From UBA8337 sp965221415 (GTDB taxonomy: Bacteria; Pseudomonadota; Alphaproteobacteria; RS24), in contig OZ244887.1 of assembly GCA_965221415.1 (NCBI GenBank), positions 1,302,001 through 1,366,000 of the forward strand: a DNA stretch of 64,000 nt. Reading direction: 5' to 3'. Position 1 is the stretch's first letter, and each line of letters begins with the position of its first letter. The notes under the pieces are model-generated. The model did no database searches. It worked only from the letters and a program-made list of their open reading frames with translations, and was not told where the DNA came from. A program made the translations under genes and the position numbers. Positions 53,700 to 62,872 of this stretch are shown here, in pieces.

Positions 53700-54880
53700 C
53701 AAGAAAGCCGCCCTTCAAAATCGCCATAGGTGAAATCGCGCACCACGCGCAACGCATCGCTCTGGCTGTTCCAAATCGCCAGCGAAGGCAATTTGATACC
53801 ATTAAACGTCGAGGTTTTGACCATCGAATAATGCGCTTGGTCAAGAAAAGCCAAACGCTGACCCGCACGCGGCACATCTTTAAAACGATACGTGCCTATC
53901 ACATCGCCCGCCAAACATCCCGGCCCACCAAGGCGTACGGGCACGCTGTCAGTATCGCCAGTATCGGTAGTCTCGCCCATCAAGGCGGGGCGATACGGCG
54001 CTTCGATAACATCGGGCATGTGACAACCCGCAGACACATCGAGAATCGCCACCGCGCCATCATTTTGCATCACGTCCAGCACTTCGCCGACCAATATACC
54101 CGCATCAAAAGCCACGCTCGTGCCAAGTTCAAGATAAAGCTCTACGTCGAGGTCGCGGCGCAAATCAGCGAGCAGCGTTGTCAGTCCTGCGCGGTCATAA
54201 TCGGGGTGCGTAATCAAATGCCCACCCCCCAGATTGAGCCAGTTGAGTGCGCCTTTTTGCGCTTCAAGGAACGGGGTTATCGCCGCCACGGTGTTTTGCA
54301 AAGGCGCAAAGCCTTGCTCACAAAGCGTATGCATGTGCAGACCCGAAACGCTATCTGGTAGAGCGTCAATCTGCCCTATCGGTTGACCAAGGCGCGAGCC
54401 GACCGCGCAAGGGTCGTATTTCTCGATTGTCCCTTGGGGACATTCAGGGTTCACGCGCAATCCGATATCGGCATTTTGCGCGATGGCTGTATCGCTGAAC
54501 CGTGCTATCTGGTCGAGGCTGTTGAACACCACATGGTCAGATAATTGTGCGATTTCCTCGAACTCAGACGGCTTGAAAGCTGGCGCATATGTGGTCAGCG
54601 TGCCGCCATAATGCGCCCGCGCGAGTTGCGCTTCCCACAGACCAGAGGCGCATGTCCCCGCCAGATAGTCAGACACTAAAGGTGCCAGAGACCACATCGA
54701 GAACGCCTTCAACGCCAATAAAATCTTGGCATCCGAGGCCACCGACAAGCTTCGCAAAACTTCCAGATTGCGCCGCACCGCCACCTCATCAACCACAAAA
54801 CAAGGCGATGGCACGCGCGATAAATCAAAATCCGCGAAGCTTCCTGCCCCAGTCGATTGCGTCTCCATCATCTCCATCAT
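53699..54880 (-). CDS. nspC: Carboxynorspermidine/carboxyspermidine decarboxylase
   Basis: 393 residues of the fold-type III PLP decarboxylase family. The PLP lysine is Lys58 in LLALKAFSMW; GLHMHTLCEQGF, LNLGGGH and DVSAGCHMPDVIEAPYRP are diagnostic of NspC. It removes CO2 from carboxyspermidine to give spermidine. AAAGGAG is about ten bases before the ATG. Coupled by TGATG to speB downstream; the synthase gene lies 14 nt upstream. Together with that gene it forms the SAM-decarboxylase-independent spermidine pathway. Confidence 0.94.
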   Translation of the reverse strand: MMEMMETQSTGAGSFADFDLSRVPSPCFVVDEVAVRRNLEVLRSLSVASDAKILLALKAFSMWSLAPLVSDYLAGTCASGLWEAQLARAHYGGTLTTYAPAFKPSEFEEIAQLSDHVVFNSLDQIARFSDTAIAQNADIGLRVNPECPQGTIEKYDPCAVGSRLGQPIGQIDALPDSVSGLHMHTLCEQGFAPLQNTVAAITPFLEAQKGALNWLNLGGGHLITHPDYDRAGLTTLLADLRRDLDVELYLELGTSVAFDAGILVGEVLDVMQNDGAVAILDVSAGCHMPDVIEAPYRPALMGETTDTGDTDSVPVRLGGPGCLAGDVIGTYRFKDVPRAGQRLAFLDQAHYSMVKTSTFNGIKLPSLAIWNSQSDALRVVRDFTYGDFEGRLS

Positions 54881-54894
54881 GGGCGACAGCTCCT

Positions 54895-56112
54895 TTAAAA
54901 ATCTAACGGCCTATCCAACTCAACATGCTGCCATGGTAGCCCATGTGCCGTGAGCATGGCCATAAACGGGTCGGGGTCGAGTTGTTCGAGGTTGAACACC
55001 CCCGGCTGCATCCATGTACCATCGAGCATCAGCGCAGCACCAATCATCGCCGGCACACCCGTTGTATAGCTCACCGCCTGACTGCCAAGCTCGGCAAAAC
55101 AGGCCTCATGGTCGCATATATTATACACATAAACCGTGCGCTCTTGCCCGTCTTGCTGACCGCTGACAATCGTGCCAATGCAGGTTTTACCGCTTGTCGT
55201 TTTGCCTAAATCATTCGGGTTCGGCAAAACAGCTTTCAAAAATTGCAGTGGCACAATCTCCTTGCCCTCATATAAAACGGGGGCGATGGATGTCATGCCG
55301 ACATTTTGCAAGACGTTTAAATGGGTCAAATAAGCCTCGCCAAAAGTCATCCAGAAGCGGGCGCGGGTTAATTCTGGATAATGCTTCGACAGCGATTCCA
55401 ACTCTTCGTGATACATCAGATACATATCGCGCGCGCCGATTTCGGGAAAGTCGTAGCTTTGCTTATGCGACAAGGCGGGGGTTTCTATCCAATTGCCTTC
55501 CCCGCCCATTTTTTCCCAATGGCGAGCAGGGGCGGTCACCTCACGAATGTTAATCTCTGGATTAAAATTAGTCGCAAAATGCTGACCATGGTCGCCGCCA
55601 TTGCAATCCAGAATATCCAATGTGCGCATGTCAGACACCAGATGCTTTTGAATATAGGCCGTAAACACATTGGTCACGCCGGGGTCGAACCCCGAGCCGA
55701 GCAGTGCCATCAGACCTTTTTCTGCAAACCGTTCCTGATAGTCCCATTGCCAGTGATATTCAAACTTGGCTTCATCACGCGGCTCATAATTCGCCGTATC
55801 GAGATAATGCACGCCCGTTGCAAGGCAGGCATCCATAATGACCAAATCCTGATAGGGCAAAGCCAAATTAACCACCATGTCGGGTTGTATTTTTTCAATC
55901 AAATCAGTCGTTTGGCGAAAATCATCGGCATCAAGCTGCGCGATATCAATATCGCGCCCCACGCGCTGTGCCACGCTACTTCTTATCGCCTCGCAAGAGC
56001 TTAACCGTCGGCTGGCCAATGTGATATGCGAAAAGCGCTCGCGCAGCATCGCCATTTTGTGTACCGCAACCGACCCAACACCGCCCGCGCCAATAACCAA
56101 AACATGAGACAT
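54895..56112 (-). CDS. Carboxynorspermidine/carboxyspermidine synthase (dehydrogenase)
   Basis: 405 residues of the saccharopine dehydrogenase-like family, with the NAD(P) motif VIGAGGVGSVAVHKMA at the N-terminus and MALLGSGFDPGVTNVFTAY, the Lys1-type central motif. It condenses aspartate beta-semialdehyde with putrescine (or diaminopropane) reductively to carboxyspermidine, the substrate of NspC encoded next. I start at the ATG at 56112 with GTGAGGGC upstream. The 17-nt gap to speA shows one operon. Confidence 0.92.
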   Translation of the reverse strand: MSHVLVIGAGGVGSVAVHKMAMLRERFSHITLASRRLSSCEAIRSSVAQRVGRDIDIAQLDADDFRQTTDLIEKIQPDMVVNLALPYQDLVIMDACLATGVHYLDTANYEPRDEAKFEYHWQWDYQERFAEKGLMALLGSGFDPGVTNVFTAYIQKHLVSDMRTLDILDCNGGDHGQHFATNFNPEINIREVTAPARHWEKMGGEGNWIETPALSHKQSYDFPEIGARDMYLMYHEELESLSKHYPELTRARFWMTFGEAYLTHLNVLQNVGMTSIAPVLYEGKEIVPLQFLKAVLPNPNDLGKTTSGKTCIGTIVSGQQDGQERTVYVYNICDHEACFAELGSQAVSYTTGVPAMIGAALMLDGTWMQPGVFNLEQLDPDPFMAMLTAHGLPWQHVELDRPLDF

Positions 56113-56129
56113 AGATTTTGCCCTCACCC

Positions 56130-58058
56130 CTAGCGTTCGAAATATGTGTAGCCGTTAATGCTATCCTTAAACGCGGCAATCATATCGCGACGGTCGCGCG
56201 GGCTGATAGTGCCTTCGCGCACGGCTTGCTCGACCGTCTTTTTGAAATCATTGACCATCATACGCGGGTCATATTCAACATAAGACAGCACCTCAGAAAC
56301 CGTGTCGCCTTCTTGCTCGTGCATGAGTTCGCACTGGCCATCATCGCGCAATTCAATCGTCACAACATTGGTGTCGCCAAACAAATTGTGCAAATCCCCC
56401 AACGTCTCCTGATACGCGCCAACAAAAAACACGCCGAGATAATAATCTTCGCCATCGCGCAATTCATGCACGGGCAGCGTATTCGAGATGCCCTCGCCCA
56501 GCACAAATTTATCAATCTTGCCGTCGCTATCGCAGGTGATATCCGACAGCATGGCACGCCGCGACGGCTTTTCGTTCAACCGATGCAGCGGCGCAATCGG
56601 GTGGATTTGGTCAATCGCCCAAACATCCGGCAGGCTCTGAAAAAGCGAGAAATTGCCGTGGTAAATATCCGCCGTATGCTCAACAGCGACACGCATTTCC
56701 TCATTATCCATATCGCTATCAGCCAGCATCGCCTTGATACGGTTCATCATATATAAATGCACGCGCTCGGCCTTAGCTGTCTCGCGCAACGAAACCTGTC
56801 CGCTTTTCAGCAAATTGCGCATTTCGGTGCGGTAATATACCAAATCATTCCAGCACTCATTCACCCGTTCAAGGGTCAGATAATCCTCGATGCCAAGCAT
56901 GGATTTCAGCAGCTGATGGTCGTCCTTGGCCGCATCGACCTTTTGCGCGCTATCATATTGCGTCGCTTCCAAAACATTGAACAGCAAGAGCGAGCTTTGC
57001 GCGACACATGCCCGCCCGCTTTCGGTGATAATCGTCGGATGCGTCGCGCCGACCTCATCCATCGCATATTTCACCGTCTCGACAATGTTCAGGCAATATT
57101 CGGACAGCGTATAATTGGTCGAGTTTTCCGCCGCGCGATTCTCGCCCGTATAATCCACCCCAAGACCGCCGCCAAGGTCGATAAGCTCAAGCGGTGCGCC
57201 CTCTTTCAGCAGTTCGATGAAAAAGCGGCAGGCTTCTTGCGTCGCGATGCGGATTTCGATGATGTTCGGCACTTGGCTGCCTAAATGGCTGTGCTGCAAT
57301 TTGAGGCAATCGAGAAAGCCGCGCGCGCGCAATTCATCGACGACATCCATCACCTGCGCGATGGTCATGCCAAAAGTCGACCTATCGCCAGACGACGCTG
57401 CCCAATTACCACTGACCTCATGCGTCAGCTTGATACGAACCCCCAATTGCGGGCGCACATCCATGGCCTCGGCCACCGACAACACCAAAGCCAATTCGCG
57501 CGGGCTTTCCAACACAATGAAAGTATTAAACCCAAGGCGCAACGACATCAGCGCCAGCTGCACAAACTCCTCGTCTTTTACCCCATTGCAAATCAGCACG
57601 GCATCTTTGGGGCGTTTATGCGCCATCGCAATCAGCAATTCGGCCTTAGAGCCAACCTCGAAGCCAAACCCATGGCACGCGCCATAGGCCTCAATGCGGT
57701 CGATAACTTGCGCTTGCTGGTTCACCTTAATCGGAAAAACCCCGCGATATTTCCCCCGATAATCAAGCTCGGAAATCGCGCTATTAAACGCCTCGTTAAT
57801 CTGGTCGATGCGCCATCGGATAAAATCAGCCACCCGCAGCAAAACCGGCGCAGAAATACCCCGCTGCTCAAGATTATCAATAACCGACATCAAATCCGTC
57901 GGGGTGGCATCGGGGCGACTTGGATGCAACAGACCAATATGTCCATTATCCAAAACAGTGATAAGCCCATCGCCCCAACGCGACACGCCATACAGCTCAT
58001 CGGCCACCTGACTCTGTGGATTTGTCGGCAATTTACTTATCGGTTTAGCTTCAGACAT
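56130..58058 (-). CDS. speA: Biosynthetic arginine decarboxylase
   Basis: 642 residues of the SpeA type. The PLP lysine is Lys111 in VFPIKVNQQ, the glycine loop is LIDLGGGLGVDYTG, and SDITCDSDGKID contains the active-site Cys and Asp. It turns arginine into agmatine in the cytoplasm; with the agmatinase gene last in the operon it feeds putrescine to the carboxyspermidine enzymes. It is the first gene of the operon; the 100-nt gap to the divergent GIY-YIG gene should hold the promoter, but I see no operator. Confidence 0.96.
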   Translation of the reverse strand: MSEAKPISKLPTNPQSQVADELYGVSRWGDGLITVLDNGHIGLLHPSRPDATPTDLMSVIDNLEQRGISAPVLLRVADFIRWRIDQINEAFNSAISELDYRGKYRGVFPIKVNQQAQVIDRIEAYGACHGFGFEVGSKAELLIAMAHKRPKDAVLICNGVKDEEFVQLALMSLRLGFNTFIVLESPRELALVLSVAEAMDVRPQLGVRIKLTHEVSGNWAASSGDRSTFGMTIAQVMDVVDELRARGFLDCLKLQHSHLGSQVPNIIEIRIATQEACRFFIELLKEGAPLELIDLGGGLGVDYTGENRAAENSTNYTLSEYCLNIVETVKYAMDEVGATHPTIITESGRACVAQSSLLLFNVLEATQYDSAQKVDAAKDDHQLLKSMLGIEDYLTLERVNECWNDLVYYRTEMRNLLKSGQVSLRETAKAERVHLYMMNRIKAMLADSDMDNEEMRVAVEHTADIYHGNFSLFQSLPDVWAIDQIHPIAPLHRLNEKPSRRAMLSDITCDSDGKIDKFVLGEGISNTLPVHELRDGEDYYLGVFFVGAYQETLGDLHNLFGDTNVVTIELRDDGQCELMHEQEGDTVSEVLSYVEYDPRMMVNDFKKTVEQAVREGTISPRDRRDMIAAFKDSINGYTYFER

Positions 58059-58158
58059 ATAAATCTCGCAAAATCGGCAATTCTGCGGCGTGATTAGACC
58101 CTTTCCAACGCAGTGTAAAGCAATATATTATGTGCCAAGAATCACATGAAATGAGCTT

Positions 58159-58431
58159 ATGACAAAGACCGACCCGTACCTGACAGATTGCTATGTTTAT
58201 TTGCTGGAAAGCTGCGATGACGGGCCGCCCAAATCTTATGTCGGGTGGACAACCGATTTGGAAAAGCGATTAACCGCGCATAATGATGGCATGGGTGCCA
58301 AATCCACGCGCGGGCGACAATGGCGGCTGGCGCATTGCGAGGTTTTCAAAACACGCAGCGCTGCCATGTCGCGCGAATATGAGCTAAAGAATAATAAGCG
58401 CGAGCGAAAAACCTTGCTGGCCAATAACTAA
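58159..58431 (+). CDS. GIY-YIG domain protein (UPF0213/SLX1-like)
   Basis: A 90-residue single-domain protein with the nuclease motif split as VYLLESC ... YVGWTTDLEKRLTAH, a conserved Arg and Glu (REYELKNNK). Small proteins of this group are common in proteobacteria, usually with unknown roles; structure-specific endonuclease activity is the family expectation. It starts a plus-strand pair with the thioesterase gene 12 nt downstream. Confidence 0.87.
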   Translation: MTKTDPYLTDCYVYLLESCDDGPPKSYVGWTTDLEKRLTAHNDGMGAKSTRGRQWRLAHCEVFKTRSAAMSREYELKNNKRERKTLLANN

Positions 58432-58443
58432 CGGAAATGCGAA

Positions 58444-59244
58444 ATGAAAACCTATAGCGATATTATGGCCGCTTATCTAGCAAGCGGGCCGCAGCAATAC
58501 ATTGCCGACCTACCCGATAATTGGAAACAAGGCCGCACGGCTTTTGGCGGCCTCACCACTGCCTTGCTTGCGGCGGCCATTCAAAACGACCATCCCGACT
58601 TGCCGCCGCTTCGCACCGCGCAAATCAATTTCATCGGACCCGCCGTCGACCAGTTGAGCGTCAGCCATAAGCTGCTGCGCCAAGGCAAAAACAATGTCAG
58701 TTTCTCCGCCGCGTTGAACAGCCCGCTTGGGGCTGGCACGCACGGTCTTTTTACCTATGGGGTGACGCGCACATTAGCCCGTGAAATGGATTACCCTTCA
58801 CGCGACATCCCCATCCAACCCGACGATGCTGAATCGTTCTTTCCTCGGGATGAAAACGCGCCGCTATTCTTACACAATCTCGACCGACGGCTCGTCTCTG
58901 GCCCGCGTTTTATGGAAGGCACAGACAATCCAGATATCCTTATGTGGGCGCGCCTCACCGACCCCGATAGCTGGGATAAGGGGCTGATGCCTTTACTGGT
59001 GCTGGCCGATACACCGCCTGCTGCCCTCACTTTTTTCACGCAAGGGGTGCGCGCGCTCAGTTCGATGAATTGGAATATGAACTTCCTGACCGACACGCTC
59101 GAGACGCAAGATGGCTGGTGGCTGATGCGCTCGGCGACAAATTATGTGCGCGATGGCTACAGCTCGCAACTCATCCAGATATGGAATAGCGAAGGCCGCC
59201 GCGTGATGGATGCCATGCAGATGCAGGCCGTTTTCACCCCGTAA
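58444..59244 (+). CDS. Acyl-CoA thioesterase, TesB-like double hotdog
   Basis: 266 residues arranged as two hotdog folds: the first from residue 15 with FGGLTTALLAAAIQ and RTAQINFIGPA, the second ending in WWLMRSATNYVRDGYSSQLIQIWNSEGR, where Asp and Gln occupy TesB-type catalytic positions. It would cleave acyl-CoA to free acid and CoA. Its last 11 nt overlap the convergent gene antiparallel. The nearby carboxylase cluster suggests a link to fatty or branched acyl-CoA turnover. Confidence 0.82.
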   Translation: MKTYSDIMAAYLASGPQQYIADLPDNWKQGRTAFGGLTTALLAAAIQNDHPDLPPLRTAQINFIGPAVDQLSVSHKLLRQGKNNVSFSAALNSPLGAGTHGLFTYGVTRTLAREMDYPSRDIPIQPDDAESFFPRDENAPLFLHNLDRRLVSGPRFMEGTDNPDILMWARLTDPDSWDKGLMPLLVLADTPPAALTFFTQGVRALSSMNWNMNFLTDTLETQDGWWLMRSATNYVRDGYSSQLIQIWNSEGRRVMDAMQMQAVFTP

Positions 59245-60037
59245 TGCGTGTGAAGCGGCTTCCTGCCGCAGGTGGCGTTTCTGGCGCACCCGCAAAGCAT
59301 TGCGCTTTGCTCATCCAATCAGTCGCAACCGTTCCGGTGATCTGCAAGGCGGTATCAGCAATATTGCGCACTTGCGTCACAACCTGACAGAAATCTTCGG
59401 CCTTGCCCTCTATGCGCTCTGTGTCGGATGCCTCGCCATATGTCCAAATCTCGCCAGATGGCGCACTGAGATGAACAAACGGCATCGGCCCGGGCGGCGT
59501 TTCTTTGCGCGTGGCATAAGTCCAGCCAAATGTATTTGTCCCCAGCACAACGATAGACCGAATATGGTCTTTATTCACCCGCACCACACCAAGATGGTCG
59601 TAAATCTCTTGGCCATGCGCCCATGTCTCCATCAATCGCGCCGAGATAGACGAGCGCGCACTCATATCAGGCCCCGCCCATTTCAATCGCTTTTTAGGGT
59701 CGATATCAACAAAGCGCGCCGCCATATCGGTGTAAAATCCGTGCCATGTATCCAGCAAAGCACGGCCTTTCATATCGCCAATCCATTCGGCTTCATAGGC
59801 GCGCATACCGCCGCGCATCACCGCCTTCATCGTTTCGTCAAGCCACGCCACAAAATTGGCCTCGTCGGCATGGCTCTCATTGGCCGCCCAATTCCAAATG
59901 TGCAAATGCTCAAGCACATTATTCAGCGTCCAGCCCTTAAACTGGGTCGGGGCATCAAACGCCGCATCGTCCAAATCTTTCATCAGCTCAAAAAGACCAT
60001 CGGACTCGGCCTTAAAATCCAGTGCTTCTGCTAGCAT
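59234..60037 (-). CDS. TIGR03084-type DinB/maleylpyruvate isomerase-like metal-binding protein
   Basis: 267 residues. The N-terminal four-helix DinB_2/MDMPI-like domain has metal-ligand histidines in LEHLHIWNW and WAHGQEIYDHLG. The C-terminal half matches the TIGR03084 pattern (FGWTYATRKETPPGP, PSGEIWTYGEA). The reaction is unknown; related proteins use thiol cofactors such as mycothiol. It lies 9 nt after the biotin carboxylase gene, at the end of that operon, which suggests a role in the same acyl-CoA pathway. Confidence 0.83.
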   Translation of the reverse strand: MLAEALDFKAESDGLFELMKDLDDAAFDAPTQFKGWTLNNVLEHLHIWNWAANESHADEANFVAWLDETMKAVMRGGMRAYEAEWIGDMKGRALLDTWHGFYTDMAARFVDIDPKKRLKWAGPDMSARSSISARLMETWAHGQEIYDHLGVVRVNKDHIRSIVVLGTNTFGWTYATRKETPPGPMPFVHLSAPSGEIWTYGEASDTERIEGKAEDFCQVVTQVRNIADTALQITGTVATDWMSKAQCFAGAPETPPAAGSRFTRITG

Positions 60038-60046
60038 CTCACCCTC

Positions 60047-62047
60047 CTATTCTTCGCCCGTATCAATGGCCACCATCAAATCATCCGCCGCGACTTGGGC
60101 ATCAGCAGCCACCAGTACATTTTCAATCGTGCCATCCACCGTCGCGGTAATCTCGTGCTGCATTTTCATCGCCTCGACAATCACCAGACGGTCACCCACA
60201 GCGACACTATCGCCTTGTGCGACAAACACCTCAATCACGCGCCCATGCATCGGCGCGACCACTTTGCGCCCATCGCTAGATTCTTCGCTAGCGGCATCGC
60301 GCATCAGCAAATTGACACATGTGTATGTTCTGCCATCAATCGTGGCGTAGAGCGTCGTGCCATATAAAAACGCCTGACTGATAAATTGTCTGCCGCCGCT
60401 TTCCACCACCATGCGCGTGCCATCATGCGCTTTCACAACAATATTGATAATCGCCTCGCCAATATGCACATCATAATGCGTGCGCGATTTCGCCCGCACC
60501 GAGACACTGACCGCGTCATCCGTTGATTTATCGAAGGCCAACTTATACGACGAGCGCAGGCACTCATCCGTTGAAAAATTAACCAAAGAGGGCGGCACCG
60601 ACATGGCTTTTGCCAATGCATCGGTGCGGTCGCAAACGAAATGACGCACCGCCAAAATCGCCAAACCCGTCTCATCAGCGGGCGTCTCGGCCAAATCGCT
60701 TTCGCTAAATTGCTCGGCGATAAACGCTGTCGAGAAATCACCCTCGGCGAATTTTTCATTCTCAAGGCAGGCTATCAAAAAATCGCGATTGGTGCGCGTC
60801 CCAAACAATGCCGTATCGGTGAGCGCTTCAATCATCAGCTTGCGTGCCACCTCGCGGGTTTCGCCTGTCGTTATCAGCTTGGCAATCATCGGGTCATAAA
60901 ACGGCGAGATTTCCTGCCCGCCGACAATCCCCGTATCGTAACGCACGCCCGTGCGCGCGACTTGCTCGAAACACGCAATCGTGCCTGTGCTTGGCAAGAA
61001 GCCCTTGGCAGGGTCTTCGGCATAAAGGCGCACTTCAATCGCATGGCCTTCCAAAACAATATCATCCTGCGTCAGGCCAAGCTCCTCGCCCTCAGTGACT
61101 TTGATTTGCAGCGCCACCAAATCAAGACCAGTGACTTCTTCCGTGACGGGATGTTCGACTTGCAGGCGTGTGTTCATCTCAAGAAAATAGAAATTGCCAT
61201 CCATATCGAGTAAAAACTCGACCGTCCCCGCCCCGCGATACGAAATCGACGCGGCGGCCGCGACCGCAGACGCACCCATCGCGGCACGCAATTCAGGCGT
61301 CATAATCGGACATGGCGATTCTTCGATGACTTTCTGATGGCGGCGTTGCACCGAGCAATCGCGCTCGCCAAGATGGATGGTGTTGCCGTGCGTATCGGCG
61401 AAAACCTGAATCTCAACATGGCGCGGCTTGAGTATCGCCTTTTCCAGAATCAACTCGCCCGAGCCAAACGCGTTTTCAGCTTCTGAGCGCGCCGTTGAAA
61501 TCGCTGCGGGCAAGGCATCTGCCTTTTCGACCAGACGCATGCCGCGCCCCCCGCCACCCGCGGCGGCTTTCACCATTATCGGGAAGCCAATTTTTTTGCC
61601 TTCTGCGACCAACACATCATCGCTTTGGTCTTTGCCTTCATAGCCCGGCACGCACGGCACTTTTGCTTCAATCATGCGGCGTTTGGCTTCGGCTTTATTG
61701 CCCATCAATTCAATCGCATCCGCCGTGGGGCCGATAAAAGCCAGCCCTGCTTTTTCGACTTGGGCGGCGAAATCAGCGTTTTCGGACAAGAATCCATAGC
61801 CGGGGTGGATGGCATCCGCGCCAGTCTGCTTGGCAGCCGCCAGAATCTTCTCCGCCACCAAATAAGACTGACCCGCAGGTCCCGCCCCGATAAGCACCGC
61901 CTCATCGGCTTGTGCCACATGTGGGGCTTGGCTGTCTGCCTCGGAATACACCGCGACCGTGCGAATGCCCATCGCGTGCGCTGTGCGTATCACGCGACAG
62001 GCAATCTCACCACGATTGGCAATCAGAATTTTGCGAATGGCAGTCAT
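60047..62047 (-). CDS. Acyl-CoA carboxylase alpha subunit (biotin carboxylase + biotin carrier)
   Basis: 666 residues. The biotin carboxylase domain has the ATP-grasp glycine loop KAAAGGGGRGMRLV, and FLEMNTRLQVEHPVTEEVTG. A middle BT domain follows, then a biotinyl domain with EAMKM, biotin on Lys628. This is the layout of methylcrotonyl-CoA, geranyl-CoA and propionyl-CoA carboxylases. The gene order carboxyltransferase, enoyl-CoA hydratase, alpha subunit equals liuB-liuC-liuD and is close to atuC-atuE-atuF, so leucine or acyclic terpene breakdown is likely. The start is 2 nt after the hydratase stop. Confidence 0.9.
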   Translation of the reverse strand: MTAIRKILIANRGEIACRVIRTAHAMGIRTVAVYSEADSQAPHVAQADEAVLIGAGPAGQSYLVAEKILAAAKQTGADAIHPGYGFLSENADFAAQVEKAGLAFIGPTADAIELMGNKAEAKRRMIEAKVPCVPGYEGKDQSDDVLVAEGKKIGFPIMVKAAAGGGGRGMRLVEKADALPAAISTARSEAENAFGSGELILEKAILKPRHVEIQVFADTHGNTIHLGERDCSVQRRHQKVIEESPCPIMTPELRAAMGASAVAAAASISYRGAGTVEFLLDMDGNFYFLEMNTRLQVEHPVTEEVTGLDLVALQIKVTEGEELGLTQDDIVLEGHAIEVRLYAEDPAKGFLPSTGTIACFEQVARTGVRYDTGIVGGQEISPFYDPMIAKLITTGETREVARKLMIEALTDTALFGTRTNRDFLIACLENEKFAEGDFSTAFIAEQFSESDLAETPADETGLAILAVRHFVCDRTDALAKAMSVPPSLVNFSTDECLRSSYKLAFDKSTDDAVSVSVRAKSRTHYDVHIGEAIINIVVKAHDGTRMVVESGGRQFISQAFLYGTTLYATIDGRTYTCVNLLMRDAASEESSDGRKVVAPMHGRVIEVFVAQGDSVAVGDRLVIVEAMKMQHEITATVDGTIENVLVAADAQVAADDLMVAIDTGEE

Positions 62048-62049
62048 AA

Positions 62050-62853
62050 TTATTCAGGCACCCAATTTGGTTTTCGTTTTTCAAGAAACGACGCCACCCC
62101 TTCGCGGCCTTCATCGCTTTTGACGCTTTGCGCGAAAGCTTCGCCCGCATAACGGATCATCGCCGTATCATCGAGCTGCTTGTTGGCTTCCAGTAGTTTT
62201 TTGGTCGCGGCATTCGCCTGTGGCGCGCAGCGCCGCACGCCCGCGATAATATCGGCCAATTGCGCTTCGCCCGCGGCCATATCCTCGACCAATATATCGA
62301 CCAGCCCATAATCAGCCCCTTCCACCGCGCTAAAGCGATGCCCCGTCAGCATGATACGGCGCGCTTTGATATCGCCCGTGCGCGCGACAATATAACGACC
62401 TATTTGAGCTGGCACGATGCCAATCGCCGTTTCGGTGAGTGCCATGCGCGTGTCTTTCGTGGCTATCACGATATCGCCTGCCGCCGCCATGCCCAATCCA
62501 CCCGCGAGCGCCGCGCCATGCAGCAAAAACACGATGACTTGCGGCATTGAGCGCACGGTCAGGAAAAACTGCCCCATTTTCGAGCTGTCTTGCACCACTT
62601 CTTCATCGCTGCGGACGGCTTGGAAATTATTTTTAAAGCCCTTGAGGTCGCCGCCTGCGCAAAACACCTCGCCCTTGCCGCGCACCGTAATGCCGCGAAT
62701 ATCGGTGCGAGTCGCCAGATAATCCAGCATGGTGCGCAGTTCGGTGACCAATTCATCCGACATCGCGTTGCGCGCCTCGGGGCGGTTCAACCAAATGGTC
62801 GCCCAATCATGGTCTTCTTCTAGCAAAATAACGCTTGTTTCAGGTGCAGACAT
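62050..62853 (-). CDS. Enoyl-CoA hydratase/isomerase family protein (LiuC/AtuE-like)
   Basis: 267 residues of the crotonase fold. Oxyanion-hole segments are VFCAGGDLKGF and HGAALAGGLGMAAAGDIV; a catalytic Glu lies in MALTETAIGIVPAQIG. I start at the ATG at 62853, eight bases after GAGG, rather than the ATG two codons earlier, which is too close. Lying between the two carboxylase subunits it most probably hydrates 3-methylglutaconyl-CoA, or isohexenylglutaconyl-CoA in the terpene version. Confidence 0.87.
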   Translation of the reverse strand: MSAPETSVILLEEDHDWATIWLNRPEARNAMSDELVTELRTMLDYLATRTDIRGITVRGKGEVFCAGGDLKGFKNNFQAVRSDEEVVQDSSKMGQFFLTVRSMPQVIVFLLHGAALAGGLGMAAAGDIVIATKDTRMALTETAIGIVPAQIGRYIVARTGDIKARRIMLTGHRFSAVEGADYGLVDILVEDMAAGEAQLADIIAGVRRCAPQANAATKKLLEANKQLDDTAMIRYAGEAFAQSVKSDEGREGVASFLEKRKPNWVPE

Positions 62854-62872
62854 AATCATTCCTCATTTTAGC

